64,000 nucleotides of DNA from Lewinellaceae bacterium (lineage in GTDB: Bacteria; Bacteroidota; Bacteroidia; Chitinophagales; Saprospiraceae): positions 496,001-560,000 of the forward strand of contig JACJYO010000002.1 of assembly GCA_020636075.1 (NCBI GenBank), written 5' to 3'. The translations under genes were made by a program, and so were the position numbers. Positions within the stretch are counted from its first letter, which is position 1, and the number at the start of each line of letters is the position of its first letter. Below are positions 1 to 8,805 of this stretch, piece by piece. The notes beneath the pieces were generated by a model, which saw nothing but the letters and a program-made list of their open reading frames with translations, did no database searches and was not told the DNA's origin.

Positions 1-418
1 AAAAAGCAGCACAAGGTTGGTCCAAACTGTTAGAATAGTGGTTCGTAACAATCACGGCCTTGGCGCCGGCTTTTTGGGCATTAAAGACCTTCTGACTAAA
101 ATCACAATCGCCGCGACGAATCAAGGCAATTTTATCGGTAAGGCTCCCGGGGGTTAAGGCAGTGCAGCCCAACGAGTCGGGGCTAGCCCACACAACTTCT
201 CCGCAAAGTTCTTCGGTGATTGCACCGCCAAACGAAGCTTCGATCCAGCCGCATTCGGTAAAGGTATTTTGCAAGAGTTGAGCAATACTTGGCGGGGAAA
301 CGATTTCCATAACAAAACCGTTGTCAGTAGTTCCCTGCGCATTGGAGGTTTGAACAGCTGTTACCTGAAAACCAACAGTGCATAACAGCCCAAGCAGAAA
401 CGTAAGGTTTCTTTTCAT
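1..418 (-). CDS. Secreted PA-domain protein (partial, cut by window edge)
   Basis: The frame opens at the ATG whose first base is 418 and runs off the left edge, so only about 139 N-terminal residues are present. It starts with a Sec-type signal peptide (MKRNLTFLLGLLCTVGF, cleavage probably near SNAQG). The visible end, with GSLTDKIALIRRGDCDFSQK followed by AGAKAVIVTNH, is the signature of a protease-associated (PA) domain. In Bacteroidota such N-terminal PA domains usually belong to large secreted proteins, often with T9SS tails; the catalytic or repeat part would lie outside the window. It is transcribed divergently from the DUF1800 gene. Function beyond the PA domain cannot be stated. Confidence 0.75.
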   Translation of the reverse strand, partial: MKRNLTFLLGLLCTVGFQVTAVQTSNAQGTTDNGFVMEIVSPPSIAQLLQNTFTECGWIEASFGGAITEELCGEVVWASPDSLGCTALTPGSLTDKIALIRRGDCDFSQKVFNAQKAGAKAVIVTNHYSNSLDQPCAAF

Positions 419-807
419 AACACAAGAGGATTTAAAAAATTAGAAAATGATCATCGGTAATAATACTCTATCAGGCTTCGGAGTATACCGAGGTCTTTCC
501 TTGGGCATATTCGGTAAAAAGTTTACTGAATCTGGCTTAGTGTAGGTGGGAATTACAAATTTAAACTGCGACAGGACTGCCGCACGGTGGCAAAAGTACT
601 TTTTTACGTTAAAAATTTACCGTCAGCCTATTTTTTTTCAACCGGCTACTTTGAAATGCAATCCCAATTCGGGCTATACGGTTCAATTAAAAACTTGGTC
701 CGTTAACTTTTTATTTAAACCTTTATAAGGCTAATACGTCAAAGCCGGAAAATCGCCCAATAGCCTGTTTGCCCACTATTTCTTCACTCTAACAGACACC
801 CGACTTC
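419..807. other. Divergent intergenic region, no gene seen
   Basis: This is 389 bases between two divergent genes. It is AT-rich, with poly-T and poly-A tracts around 600-660, and must hold both promoters, but I found no exact TAnnTTTG box in it. A 60-codon open frame at 546-728 has no recognisable protein character and is not called. Confidence 0.5.
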
Positions 808-2460
808 ATGGCTTCCCTTACACCCTTATCAGGCGCCTTAGGGCAACGGCGTGCAGCCCATTTGCTCCGCCGCGCCAGTTTCCGATTTACTAAAGCAAAA
901 GTTGACGAACTGGCCGGGATGACTGCCAGCCAGGCGGCAGCAAATTTGCTGATCAGCCCGCCACTTCAGATGGACCAGCCCGTGTACGACAACCCCAATT
1001 CCGACCCGGTGGAAAACACCACCTGGCTGATTCCTTCCGGCCTGGATCTGCCATCCGACAACAACACCCTCCGGCGCTATGTGATGGCCTGGTGGGTCAA
1101 TGAAGCCCTCCACGACCCCGGTGTGACCCAGAAAATGGTGTTGTTCATGCACCAGCACATGATAGTTACGGCCAATGCTTCCGGCAATGCACAGTTTTTC
1201 GACTACCTCCGTCTGTTGCACTGGGGCGCCATGGGCAATTTCAAAAAACTGGCAACAAAAATGGTAACCGACAATTCCATGTTGGTTTACCTGAACAATC
1301 AGCAAAACACGGCAAACAACCCCAACGAGAATTTTGCCCGCGAGTTTTTGGAATTATTTACCATTGGCAAGGGCCCACAAATTGCACCCGACGATTACAC
1401 CAATTATACTGAGTACGATATTGCCCAGGCTGCCCGGGTGTTTACCGGTTTCAGGGTCCGCAATCAACGCGATATGCTCGACCCGGAAACCAATATCCCG
1501 CGAGGCAATGTGGTGATCAATCAGCATGACAAGAATAACAAGGAATTTAGCGATAAATTCAATAAAACAACGATTTCCGGCGCTCAGACCGCCAATGCCA
1601 TGTGGACAGAACTGGATGATTTTGTTAACATGGTGTTCAACCAGGAAGCAACTGCCCGCACCTTTTGCCGCCGGCTATACCGCTGGTTTGTCAGCCGGAA
1701 AATCACCCCGGAAATAGAAAACGATATTATCGAACCATTGGCAACCACCTTCCGGATCAGCAATTATGAAATTAAACCCGTACTCAAGCAGCTATTGCAA
1801 AGTCAGCACTTTTATGATGCCGACGATTCGGACAATACGGATGAAATCATTGGCGGATTGATCAAATCCCCGTTGGAGATCACGCTTCAGATGCTTTCGT
1901 TTTTCAATGTTCCCATTCCAAGTCCTACCGGCGATCCCACACAGCATTACCAACGCCTGTATTCCACTGGGATCATTCAGCGGGTTCTGTTACCGGCAGG
2001 TTTACCCTTATTTTACCCGAATGACGTTGCCGGTTACCCCGGTTATTACCAGGAGCCTGAATACAGCCGCCAATGGTTCAACTCCAGTACTATTATTGCG
2101 CGCTATAAGTTTCCGAAACAACTGACAACCGGGCGCATGAGTTATGGCGCGTCTCCAAATGCACAGTTGTTTTTCCGGCTCGACATCGTTCCCTTCGTCA
2201 AAAACAGCAATGTGTTTAGTGATCCGCTCGATCCGTATGCGCTGGTGCAAGACCTGCTGAGCTACCTGCTGCCCGAGCAAATTGATAACGATCGTTTTAA
2301 TTATTTTTACATCGACGTGTTTTTGGATCACCTGCCGCCCGCCGACTGGACTTATGAGTGGCAGAATTACCTGGATAAAGGTGACGATACAGAAGTGCGG
2401 ATTCCGCTTGAAAAATTGCTCAATGCAATCATGTATTCACCCGAGTTTCAAACCTATTGA
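808..2460 (+). CDS. DUF1800 family protein
   Basis: A 550-residue protein matching the DUF1800 family over its whole length. It has an N-terminal LLRRASFRFT-type segment, the conserved QKMVLFMHQHMIVT stretch near residue 110 and ENFAREFLELFTIGKG near residue 175. DUF1800 proteins are almost always encoded directly before a DUF1501 gene, as here, where 61 bases separate the two. The biochemical role of the pair is not established; a secreted or surface role is assumed because the partner carries an export signal and T9SS tail. No clear signal peptide is visible here (MASLTPLSGALGQRRAAHLL). Confidence 0.88.
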   Translation: MASLTPLSGALGQRRAAHLLRRASFRFTKAKVDELAGMTASQAAANLLISPPLQMDQPVYDNPNSDPVENTTWLIPSGLDLPSDNNTLRRYVMAWWVNEALHDPGVTQKMVLFMHQHMIVTANASGNAQFFDYLRLLHWGAMGNFKKLATKMVTDNSMLVYLNNQQNTANNPNENFAREFLELFTIGKGPQIAPDDYTNYTEYDIAQAARVFTGFRVRNQRDMLDPETNIPRGNVVINQHDKNNKEFSDKFNKTTISGAQTANAMWTELDDFVNMVFNQEATARTFCRRLYRWFVSRKITPEIENDIIEPLATTFRISNYEIKPVLKQLLQSQHFYDADDSDNTDEIIGGLIKSPLEITLQMLSFFNVPIPSPTGDPTQHYQRLYSTGIIQRVLLPAGLPLFYPNDVAGYPGYYQEPEYSRQWFNSSTIIARYKFPKQLTTGRMSYGASPNAQLFFRLDIVPFVKNSNVFSDPLDPYALVQDLLSYLLPEQIDNDRFNYFYIDVFLDHLPPADWTYEWQNYLDKGDDTEVRIPLEKLLNAIMYSPEFQTY

Positions 2461-2521
2461 GTGACACCACACCGCACCGGTTTATGCACTCAATTCCTAA
2501 ATCATTCAATCGCTCAATACA

Positions 2522-4171
2522 ATGAAACGTCGCAACTTTCTAAAAATACTACCGACAGCCGGAGTCTCTTCTTTTGTAGTAAACGGTTTTAACATGAAAC
2601 CGTTTGCAAACAGCAAAATCGCAAAAATCATTGCCGATTGTGATGGCCTCCAGGAACGCGCGCTCGTGCTTATCCAACTTAAAGGCGGCAACGACGGCGT
2701 GAACAACCTCATTCCCATAGCCCAATACGATACCTATGCCAACCTGCGTCCTACCACGCGTATCCTGGATACGGCCTACATCGATTTGGATACTACCGTT
2801 AAGGATAATAAACGGGTGGGGTTGCACCCCGCTATGACTGCCATCAAAGAACTCTACGACCGGGGTTGGGTAAACGTGCTTCAGGGTGTAGGCTATCAAC
2901 TCCCGAATCAATCGCACTTCAAAAGCACCGATTTGTGGCTGACCGGTGGTGATGGCACGCCGGACAATTTCAACCTGCAATCAGGCTGGATGGGCCGATC
3001 CATGCAGGCGCTCTTCCCCGATGTTGAAGGTGCGCCAACGCCCGACATGCCCGACCCATTAGGTATTCAGGTTGGCGATTCGAACCCCTCACTCGGTTTT
3101 CACACCGAAACCGAACACCAAAATGCGATCAATCTGACCGGTCAGGATCCCGCGGGTTTTTACTCGCTGGTGCAGACCATTGGAGGCGCACCTATTCTCA
3201 ACATCCCCGACAGCGACCACGGCGAAGAACTTGCCTACATCATGTCGGTCGAACAAAGTGTAAACAAATACGCCCAGCGGATTACCGATGTTTTCAATGC
3301 CGGTTCCAATAGTGGCAGTTATCCTGCAACCGGACTGGCAAATCAGTTGAAAACAGTGGCCCGGCTCATCCGGGGCGGTTGCAAAACCAAAATCTACCTG
3401 TGTTCCCTTGGCGGCTTCGATACGCACAGCGCGCAGGTTGATTCAGGCGACACTTCCATGGGCACGCATGCCGAGCTCCTTCAAAACCTATCCGAAGCGG
3501 TTAAGGCATTTCTGGATGATCTGGAATCTATGGGGATTGCAGATAAGGCTTTGGCTTGTACCTTTTCCGAGTTTGGGCGTTCGCCGGTAGAAAATGGTTC
3601 CTTTGGTACCGACCACGGTACGTTGGCGCCGATGTACATTTTCGGAAAAACAGCAAATCCCGGCATATCGGGAACCAATGTTGACTTGGGCAACCTGACC
3701 AATGGGAACCAATTGCAGGGTATTCAGCATGACTACAGGCAAGTATTTGCCACCCTGCTACAGGATTGGCTTGGCGCAAATGATTGGGTCATGGAAGAAA
3801 CCCTGTTCCAGGATTTCCAAAAACTGCCACTTGTTGGCGCCGGACATATCGTTGATCCGCAATGCTACTATGGTGGCTCCACTACCATCATCGATCCACG
3901 GCCCGGGAAATTGCAGCAGTTAAATATTTTCCCAAACCCGGCTTCTGCATCCGCTGAAATAACGTTCAACACAACCGAGTCTTTCCAGGCGCGTTTGAGT
4001 GTACACAGCCTTGGCGGATCAGTTGTTTCCAACAACACGGTACAGGTTTTCGCTGGTGATAATCGGTTTTATGTCGATGTGAACACGCTGCCACAGGGCG
4101 TTTATTTTGTCCGACTGGAAAATGTGGTCAATGGAATGGCCAACGTGGTCAAACTAAGCGTGACCCGGTAA
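2522..4171 (+). CDS. DUF1501 protein with T9SS sorting domain
   Basis: 549 residues. DUF1501 proteins belong to the alkaline-phosphatase/sulfatase-like fold. Here the family hallmarks are LIQLKGGNDGVNNLIP near residue 45, SLGGFDTHSAQ near residue 295 and the FSEFGRSPVENGSFGTDHG block near residue 350, the usual metal-site motifs. The N-terminus MKRRNFLKILPTAG contains an RRxFLK core, which suggests Tat export. The last 80 residues form a T9SS type A sorting domain (LNIFPNPASASAEITF through GVYFVRLENV). It is the second gene of the DUF1800/DUF1501 pair. Substrate unknown. Confidence 0.9.
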   Translation: MKRRNFLKILPTAGVSSFVVNGFNMKPFANSKIAKIIADCDGLQERALVLIQLKGGNDGVNNLIPIAQYDTYANLRPTTRILDTAYIDLDTTVKDNKRVGLHPAMTAIKELYDRGWVNVLQGVGYQLPNQSHFKSTDLWLTGGDGTPDNFNLQSGWMGRSMQALFPDVEGAPTPDMPDPLGIQVGDSNPSLGFHTETEHQNAINLTGQDPAGFYSLVQTIGGAPILNIPDSDHGEELAYIMSVEQSVNKYAQRITDVFNAGSNSGSYPATGLANQLKTVARLIRGGCKTKIYLCSLGGFDTHSAQVDSGDTSMGTHAELLQNLSEAVKAFLDDLESMGIADKALACTFSEFGRSPVENGSFGTDHGTLAPMYIFGKTANPGISGTNVDLGNLTNGNQLQGIQHDYRQVFATLLQDWLGANDWVMEETLFQDFQKLPLVGAGHIVDPQCYYGGSTTIIDPRPGKLQQLNIFPNPASASAEITFNTTESFQARLSVHSLGGSVVSNNTVQVFAGDNRFYVDVNTLPQGVYFVRLENVVNGMANVVKLSVTR

Positions 4172-4205
4172 CGGTTGAGTATAAAATTAGTCGTTTGGCA
4201 TTTCA

Positions 4206-4248
4206 GACAAGGGCAGAAGTACAAGTTAATTGTACAACTGCCCTTGTC
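4206..4248 (+). terminator. Hairpin terminator after DUF1501 gene
   Basis: Arms 4206-4224 and 4230-4248 pair at 17 of 19 positions around a 5-base loop. It lies 35 bases after the DUF1501 stop codon, but a strong T-run does not follow directly, so it may act as a 3'-end stabilising hairpin. Confidence 0.6.
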
Positions 4249-4354
4249 AACTGCCTTGTTTTTCCGGTAATTGATCGAAATTTGCGGGGAGTAGTAAACA
4301 TATTTACCCGGTTCGGTCGTTTCAAGACCGTGCATGCACCGCAAACTTCCTGAA

Positions 4355-5398
4355 ATGCAACGTTTATTCCTGTTTATTTCCCTTTTCTTCATAGCGCAGC
4401 AATATTTGATTGCACAAGCCAATGCCGATTGCGCTACGGCATTTGACATTTGTAAAAAGCAAGCCTACCATTTTGATAAGTTGGGTGGCGAAGGCAAGGA
4501 TAACCATGAGGCCGATTTTATCGCCTGTTTTATGAACGGCGAAAATTTTGGTCAGGCGGAGGAGAATTCGGCCTGGATAAAATTTGAAATTGAAAAAACC
4601 GGCAGCCTGACTTTCGCCATTACCCCGCACCGTATTGATGACGACATCGATTTTGTGGTGTTCAAACTCCCGGCAAATGGCGATTGTGCACAAAAACAGA
4701 TCGTACGTTGCATGGCTTCCGGTGATCGCCGTGAAAATGCGCTCTCCAGCCCTTGCATGGGTGAAACCGGCTTGCGCGATGGTGAACGCGATGCCAGCGA
4801 AGACGCCGGCTGTTCCGACCCCGGCGACAATGCCTGGCTGGCGCCTTTGCGCGTGGTAAAAGGCGAAAAATATGTCATCCTGGTGAGCAATGTATCCTCC
4901 AGAGGTCCGGGTTTTAGCATTCGCTTTGGCGGATCCGCCAAGCTTCCCTGCGACGAGGATCCTCCCAAACCTGTAGCAGCAAAGCCCACTCAGCCTAAAC
5001 CTGTGGAAAAACCCAAGCCGGAACCCGTGGTACAAAAACAGGTAAAACCAGAAACAATTGGTGGCCGCAGCGTCGAAGTAAATGAAACCGTGAAGGTGAA
5101 AGCACGGACTATCAAACTTCGAATTTGGGACAGTCAGGTAGAAGATGGCGATATCATCTCGGTATACCTGAACGACGAAAAAGTCATCGATCACCTGTAC
5201 CTCCGTTCCAAACCGCAAGAGTTTGAAATCCAACTTCCTCCGGGAAGGGAACACTACCTGACCGTATATGCCGATGATTTTGGCAAATCGGAACCCAATA
5301 CCGCGCGCGTCCTGATTTTTGACGGAACCCGCGAGCAGGAAATCGACCTGGTTGCCGAGCGCAAAAAGCAGCAAAGTATCAAAATCATCACGGATTAA
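4355..5398 (+). CDS. Secreted two-domain protein with proline-rich linker
   Basis: I place the start at 4355 rather than the upstream ATG at 4334, because MQRLFLFISLFFIAQQYLIAQA is then a complete Sec signal peptide. The mature protein has a cysteine-bearing N-terminal domain of about 180 residues (NADCATAFDIC at its start, later SPCMGETGLRDGE), which resembles jelly-roll/CUB-like or pre-peptidase C-terminal-type domains. A Lys/Pro-rich linker follows (repeated KP/QPKP, about residues 205-235). The C-terminal beta domain of about 100 residues (IKLRIWDSQVEDGDIISVYL) recurs in secreted Bacteroidota proteins. No catalytic motif and no T9SS tail are visible. Function unknown. Confidence 0.7.
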   Translation: MQRLFLFISLFFIAQQYLIAQANADCATAFDICKKQAYHFDKLGGEGKDNHEADFIACFMNGENFGQAEENSAWIKFEIEKTGSLTFAITPHRIDDDIDFVVFKLPANGDCAQKQIVRCMASGDRRENALSSPCMGETGLRDGERDASEDAGCSDPGDNAWLAPLRVVKGEKYVILVSNVSSRGPGFSIRFGGSAKLPCDEDPPKPVAAKPTQPKPVEKPKPEPVVQKQVKPETIGGRSVEVNETVKVKARTIKLRIWDSQVEDGDIISVYLNDEKVIDHLYLRSKPQEFEIQLPPGREHYLTVYADDFGKSEPNTARVLIFDGTREQEIDLVAERKKQQSIKIITD

Positions 5399-5467
5399 AC
5401 TTTGTGTGGATAATTGTTGTTCGGAAAAATGTATCCTGGCAATTGCCGGCTCATCCTAACTTGTTCC

Positions 5468-6556
5468 ATGCTTGGTTTTCGTTTTTCAGAATACACACCC
5501 GATCCCAACCAGTCGATTTTCGACCGGTTGTTTAAAATTTTCCAGGAGTTAATGCTCTATACCTCCGGAAATGTGGAGGAAGCGTTGTCCTGGCTTACTG
5601 AGTTGGATAAGGAATACAATTTGACTACCCCTGACTACGGTATCGGAGACTTTATCCGCGACCTGGAAGAACAGGGTTATATCCGGCGGGATGGAAATGG
5701 AGAAGGAGGTCTTGGCCCTACATCAAAACTGGAGATCAGCCTGCGGCAAAAAAGTTTGGATGATATTTTCGGCGACTTAAAAAAAGCCAAAAGCGGTAAA
5801 CACAGCACCGGCTTTATCGGTCAGGGCGATGAGTTTACTTCTGATGTAAAACCTTACGAGTTTGGCGACAGCCTGGAAAACCTGGCCATCACGAATTCCC
5901 TGCGCAATGCTTACATCAACCACGGAATTGATGAATTTCACCTGACGCAGGATGACCTTGAGGTGTATGAAACCTATTACCAAAGTCAGATGTCATCGGT
6001 GCTGATGATCGACATTTCGCACTCCATGATCCTGTACGGTGAAGACCGGATCACACCGGCCAAAAAAGTGGCGCTTGCCCTGGCGGAGTTTATCCAGACC
6101 CGATTTCCAAAAGACACCCTGGACATCCTGGTTTTTGGAGACGACGCCTGGCCAATCGAGTTGAAAGATATACCCTACCTGCAAGTGGGGCCTTACCATA
6201 CCAACACCGTGGCCGGCCTGGAACTCGCCATGGATATTTTGAAACGCCGGCGTAACCCTAACAAGCAAATCTTTATGATTACCGACGGCAAACCGACTTG
6301 CATTAAGTTGGGTAAGCGGTACTACAAAAACGCCTTTGGGCTCGACCGTAAAATTGTCAATCGCTGCCTCAATCTGGCACTTCAGTGTAAAAAACTGGAT
6401 GTACCCATCACCACCTTCATGATTGCCCGCGACCCGTATCTGGTCCGGTTTGTGGAAGCATTCACACAAGCCAACAATGGTAAAGCATTTTATTCCTCCC
6501 TTCAAGGTCTCGGCTCGTTCGTCCTGCAGAATTATAAAAAGCACAAGCGGAAATAA
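5468..6556 (+). CDS. VWA domain protein (CoxE/ChlD-like)
   Basis: The frame is open from a TTG at 5414 and an ATG at 5429. I choose ATG 5468, which gives 362 residues beginning MLGFRFSEYTPDPNQS. The N-terminal 170 residues are predicted helical and of unknown fold. The C-terminal half is a von Willebrand A domain with a complete MIDAS: DISHS, the Thr in YHTNT and the Asp in MITDGKPT. There is no signal peptide, so it is cytoplasmic. VWA proteins of this kind usually act with a MoxR-type AAA+ ATPase, but none is encoded nearby. The partner is therefore unknown. Confidence 0.78.
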   Translation: MLGFRFSEYTPDPNQSIFDRLFKIFQELMLYTSGNVEEALSWLTELDKEYNLTTPDYGIGDFIRDLEEQGYIRRDGNGEGGLGPTSKLEISLRQKSLDDIFGDLKKAKSGKHSTGFIGQGDEFTSDVKPYEFGDSLENLAITNSLRNAYINHGIDEFHLTQDDLEVYETYYQSQMSSVLMIDISHSMILYGEDRITPAKKVALALAEFIQTRFPKDTLDILVFGDDAWPIELKDIPYLQVGPYHTNTVAGLELAMDILKRRRNPNKQIFMITDGKPTCIKLGKRYYKNAFGLDRKIVNRCLNLALQCKKLDVPITTFMIARDPYLVRFVEAFTQANNGKAFYSSLQGLGSFVLQNYKKHKRK

Positions 6557-6560
6557 TTCA

Positions 6561-6706
6561 AATACGGAGTGCAGCGTTGCGAGTGCGGAGTGTCCCTCAT
6601 CTCGTTGAATAAAAATTTGCCACATTTCCATCTCCAACAAAAGGCTGTACCGGGAAGATGCCCCCCGCACTCGCAACTCCGTACTCGAAACTCCGCACTC
6701 CGTATT
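6561..6706. repeat. Inverted heptamer-repeat array
   Basis: The left copy has arms at 6561-6572 and 6577-6588; the right copy has the reverse complements at 6695-6706 and 6665-6676. The right side reads as consecutive 7-base units of the type CGGAGTG, CGGAGTT, GCGAGTG; the left copy looks like the same array with two units missing. The right end touches the promoter box at 6706-6713. Confidence 0.7.
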
Positions 6707-6713
6707 ACCTTTG
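6706..6713 (+). promoter_or_regulatory. Bacteroidota-type -7 box (TACCTTTG)
   Basis: An exact match to the Bacteroidota TAnnTTTG -7 consensus, ending 4 bases before the ATG at 6718. Transcription from it would give a leaderless or nearly leaderless mRNA. No clear -33 TTG lies at the usual spacing, because that position is occupied by heptamer repeats. Confidence 0.4.
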
Positions 6714-6717
6714 CGCT

Positions 6718-7017
6718 ATGTACATCCTGCTCATCTCGATCATCATAGGGCTGTTTATTGCCATGTTGTTTGTCAACCTGTACTTCCGGGCCAAGGTGCT
6801 TAAAGTATATGGAGTCCTGGTGCGCAACAGAGTGCAATTTGGCGCTGCACATATTTTTAACCGGCAGAAGCTCGAAGCGGAGGTGCTCACGAAGTACCCG
6901 CAGTTTAAAAATGAGATCGAAACCTTCATCCGGCATATGCGGTATTCCATTCAAATGGCATCTGTATTGATTGCGTTGATCACAGCGTTTGGAGCGGTGC
7001 TGATGTACTTCAGATAG
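6718..7017 (+). CDS. Small two-TM membrane protein
   Basis: The open frame extends back to 6658, but that part consists of repeat sequence. The ATG at 6718 gives a 99-residue protein starting MYILLISIIIGLFIAMLF. There is one membrane segment at residues 2-22, a charged cytoplasmic middle (about residues 25-75) and a second membrane segment near the end (SVLIALITAFGAVLMYF). The stop lies 3 bases before the following oxidoreductase start, so the two are probably cotranscribed. I do not recognise the family. Confidence 0.6.
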   Translation: MYILLISIIIGLFIAMLFVNLYFRAKVLKVYGVLVRNRVQFGAAHIFNRQKLEAEVLTKYPQFKNEIETFIRHMRYSIQMASVLIALITAFGAVLMYFR

Positions 7018-7020
7018 ATT

Positions 7021-8043
7021 ATGACAAAACGGAAGATAGGCTTATTTGGCGCCGGGCATCTCGGCAAAATTCACCTCAAATGTATTTTGGCTACTGAAGA
7101 CTGGGAACTCGTCGGTTTTTACGATCCCAACGATAAAAATGCCGAAGCGGCTGTAGCGCAGTTTGGCGTTCGCCGGTTCAAATCTGTCAACAGTCTTTTA
7201 AAAAAAGTTGATGCCGTAGACATTGTCACCCCGACTCCGGAACATTTCAAACTGGCTTCCAAAGCCATACGGGCTGGCAAACATGTTTTTATCGAAAAAC
7301 CGGTTACCGATACGATCCGGCAGGGTAAAAAATTGCTTCAACTGGCTGCCCAATTTGGCGTAACGGTACAGGTTGGGCATGTCGAGCGCTTTAATCCGGC
7401 CTATCTTGCCCTCCGGGATATTCCATTAAATCCAATGTTTATCGAGAGCCACCGCCTGGCCGCTTTTCAGCCCCGAGGCACTGAAGTTTCCGTTATCCTC
7501 GATTTGATGATCCACGATCTCGATCTGGTGCTACACCTGGTTCAGTCGCCGGTAAAACGCGTGAGTGCCAGTGGTGTAGCTGTTCTCAGCCAAACACCCG
7601 ATATTGCAAATGCCCGGGTTGAATTTGCCAATGGTTGTGTGGCCAACTTAACAGCCAGCCGGATTTCTTTAAAGCAAATGCGGAAAATGCGGCTCTTCCA
7701 GCAGGATGCTTACATCAGCCTCGATTTCCTGGATAAAAGCACGCAGATTGTACGCCTGTTTGATCAAGAGGACCCCAACCTTCCTTCTTTGGACAATCTG
7801 ATGGAATTTGAAACGCCTAACGCCGGCAAAAAATGGCTACATCTGGAAATGCCCGATACCCTGCCCATTAATGCAATTCAGGTGGAATTGGAAACATTTG
7901 CCGAGTGTATTCGAACCAATAAGACACCCGCTGTTTCCTTAAAGGATGGTTTTGAAGCCCTGCGGCTTGCCCACCGTATTTTGCAGGAAATCGATAAAAG
8001 ACGGGCCAATTCGCTGCCAAACCGGGATGGATTAGGAAATTAA
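7021..8043 (+). CDS. Gfo/Idh/MocA family oxidoreductase
   Basis: 340 residues. An N-terminal Rossmann fold carries the NAD(P) loop LFGAGHLGKIHLK, and the conserved EKP motif appears in HVFIEKPVTD near residue 93. The C-terminal GFO_IDH_MocA_C domain follows (GHVERFNPAYLAL, then VILDLMIHDLDLV). Members oxidise or reduce sugars, sugar nucleotides or inositols. One relative, GnnA, acts on UDP-GlcNAc in making 2,3-diamino lipid A, and such a role is possible here but not shown. It is coupled to the small membrane protein upstream and followed by a hairpin terminator. Confidence 0.88.
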   Translation: MTKRKIGLFGAGHLGKIHLKCILATEDWELVGFYDPNDKNAEAAVAQFGVRRFKSVNSLLKKVDAVDIVTPTPEHFKLASKAIRAGKHVFIEKPVTDTIRQGKKLLQLAAQFGVTVQVGHVERFNPAYLALRDIPLNPMFIESHRLAAFQPRGTEVSVILDLMIHDLDLVLHLVQSPVKRVSASGVAVLSQTPDIANARVEFANGCVANLTASRISLKQMRKMRLFQQDAYISLDFLDKSTQIVRLFDQEDPNLPSLDNLMEFETPNAGKKWLHLEMPDTLPINAIQVELETFAECIRTNKTPAVSLKDGFEALRLAHRILQEIDKRRANSLPNRDGLGN

Positions 8044-8052
8044 GTACTAAAT

Positions 8053-8075
8053 AATCCCCTTTTAAGGGATTTTTA
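8053..8075 (+). terminator. Intrinsic terminator after oxidoreductase gene
   Basis: AATCCC and GGGATT pair around a 7-base loop (8053-8058 with 8066-8071) and a short T-run follows. It lies 10 bases after the stop at 8043. Confidence 0.55.
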
Positions 8076-8250
8076 GCCTCCAACTTATTCAGACTTAAGC
8101 AGGCCCGCCGATACTTGTACTGCGATTCAGCGCAGCCATATGAAGCAGTTCCATTGGCTCCAATACAAACCATGTTAAACCCACAAGCGCAAACCCGAAA
8201 ACGGTTGCTGAGTCCCGCTCCGGGTCCGACTTGTTAAAACCAATTCAATT

Positions 8251-8715
8251 ATGCCAGCCTTTAATGCAGAAATCGAACTTAGTGCAGGCTTTCAAATTTT
8301 GAATGAGAATGTAACCCTGGGTGCCGAAAGCGCCGACGGCACGCCGATCTGGACGTTTGCCGGTGACACACCAACCAACCGTATCCTCTCTACCGACCAA
8401 AGTCTTCGAGTCAATGTGAGTTGGACCACCCAAGGCCCGCTCGCTACGCTCATGGGTGGCTGCAAGTACGTTTGCCGTATTTTTCTGGAGCAAATGGGAC
8501 AGAATGAAGCCAGCCCGGGTGTTTACACCACTGTGGTGAACCACATCCCGGTCGTTGGTCCAACAGCCTATTCGCCGTACATCACCATTCCGGCAGGTCT
8601 TCAGGAGGGTGTTTACCGTGTCGTATTCAGCCTGAATATGGTCGGCCCGACAAACAATCCGATTCCGGTTGCCGGATTTGCCGATCTGGGTTTCCTCCAG
8701 GTATTTGCAAACTAA
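8251..8715 (+). CDS. Hypothetical beta-rich protein
   Basis: 154 residues starting MPAFNAEIELSAGFQILNEN, with no signal peptide or membrane segment. It is rich in V, T, G and P and looks like an all-beta sandwich. Its C-terminal pattern (GVYRVVFSLNM followed by GFADLGFLQV) is echoed at the C-terminus of the protein encoded at 8806-9813 (GTYYLNANVWL, then HGTGWLQLL), which suggests the two share a beta domain. Family and function not recognised. It has its own strong terminator downstream. Confidence 0.6.
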   Translation: MPAFNAEIELSAGFQILNENVTLGAESADGTPIWTFAGDTPTNRILSTDQSLRVNVSWTTQGPLATLMGGCKYVCRIFLEQMGQNEASPGVYTTVVNHIPVVGPTAYSPYITIPAGLQEGVYRVVFSLNMVGPTNNPIPVAGFADLGFLQVFAN

Positions 8716-8738
8716 TCGGCCCTGCAAAGCATTTCAAC

Positions 8739-8771
8739 GCTACAGAAGCCCCAACAAGGGGCCTCTGTAGC
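8739..8771 (+). terminator. Intrinsic terminator
   Basis: A strong hairpin. GCTACAGA plus a GCCCC/GGGGC stem pairs with TCTGTAGC around an ACA-type loop, and the T-rich CATTTTGTTT follows. It separates the 8251 gene from the DUF1508 gene. Confidence 0.75.
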
Positions 8772-8805
8772 CATTTTGTTTAAACGTACCAAAAAATCAA
8801 ATCCA

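Noticed and set aside
546..728. A 60-codon frame in the first intergenic region
   Set aside because: Low-complexity, AT-rich translation without motif; the region must also hold two divergent promoters.
4364..5374. A 336-codon open frame on the minus strand
   Set aside because: Antisense to the signal-peptide-bearing gene at 4355-5398; its product lacks any coherent domain.
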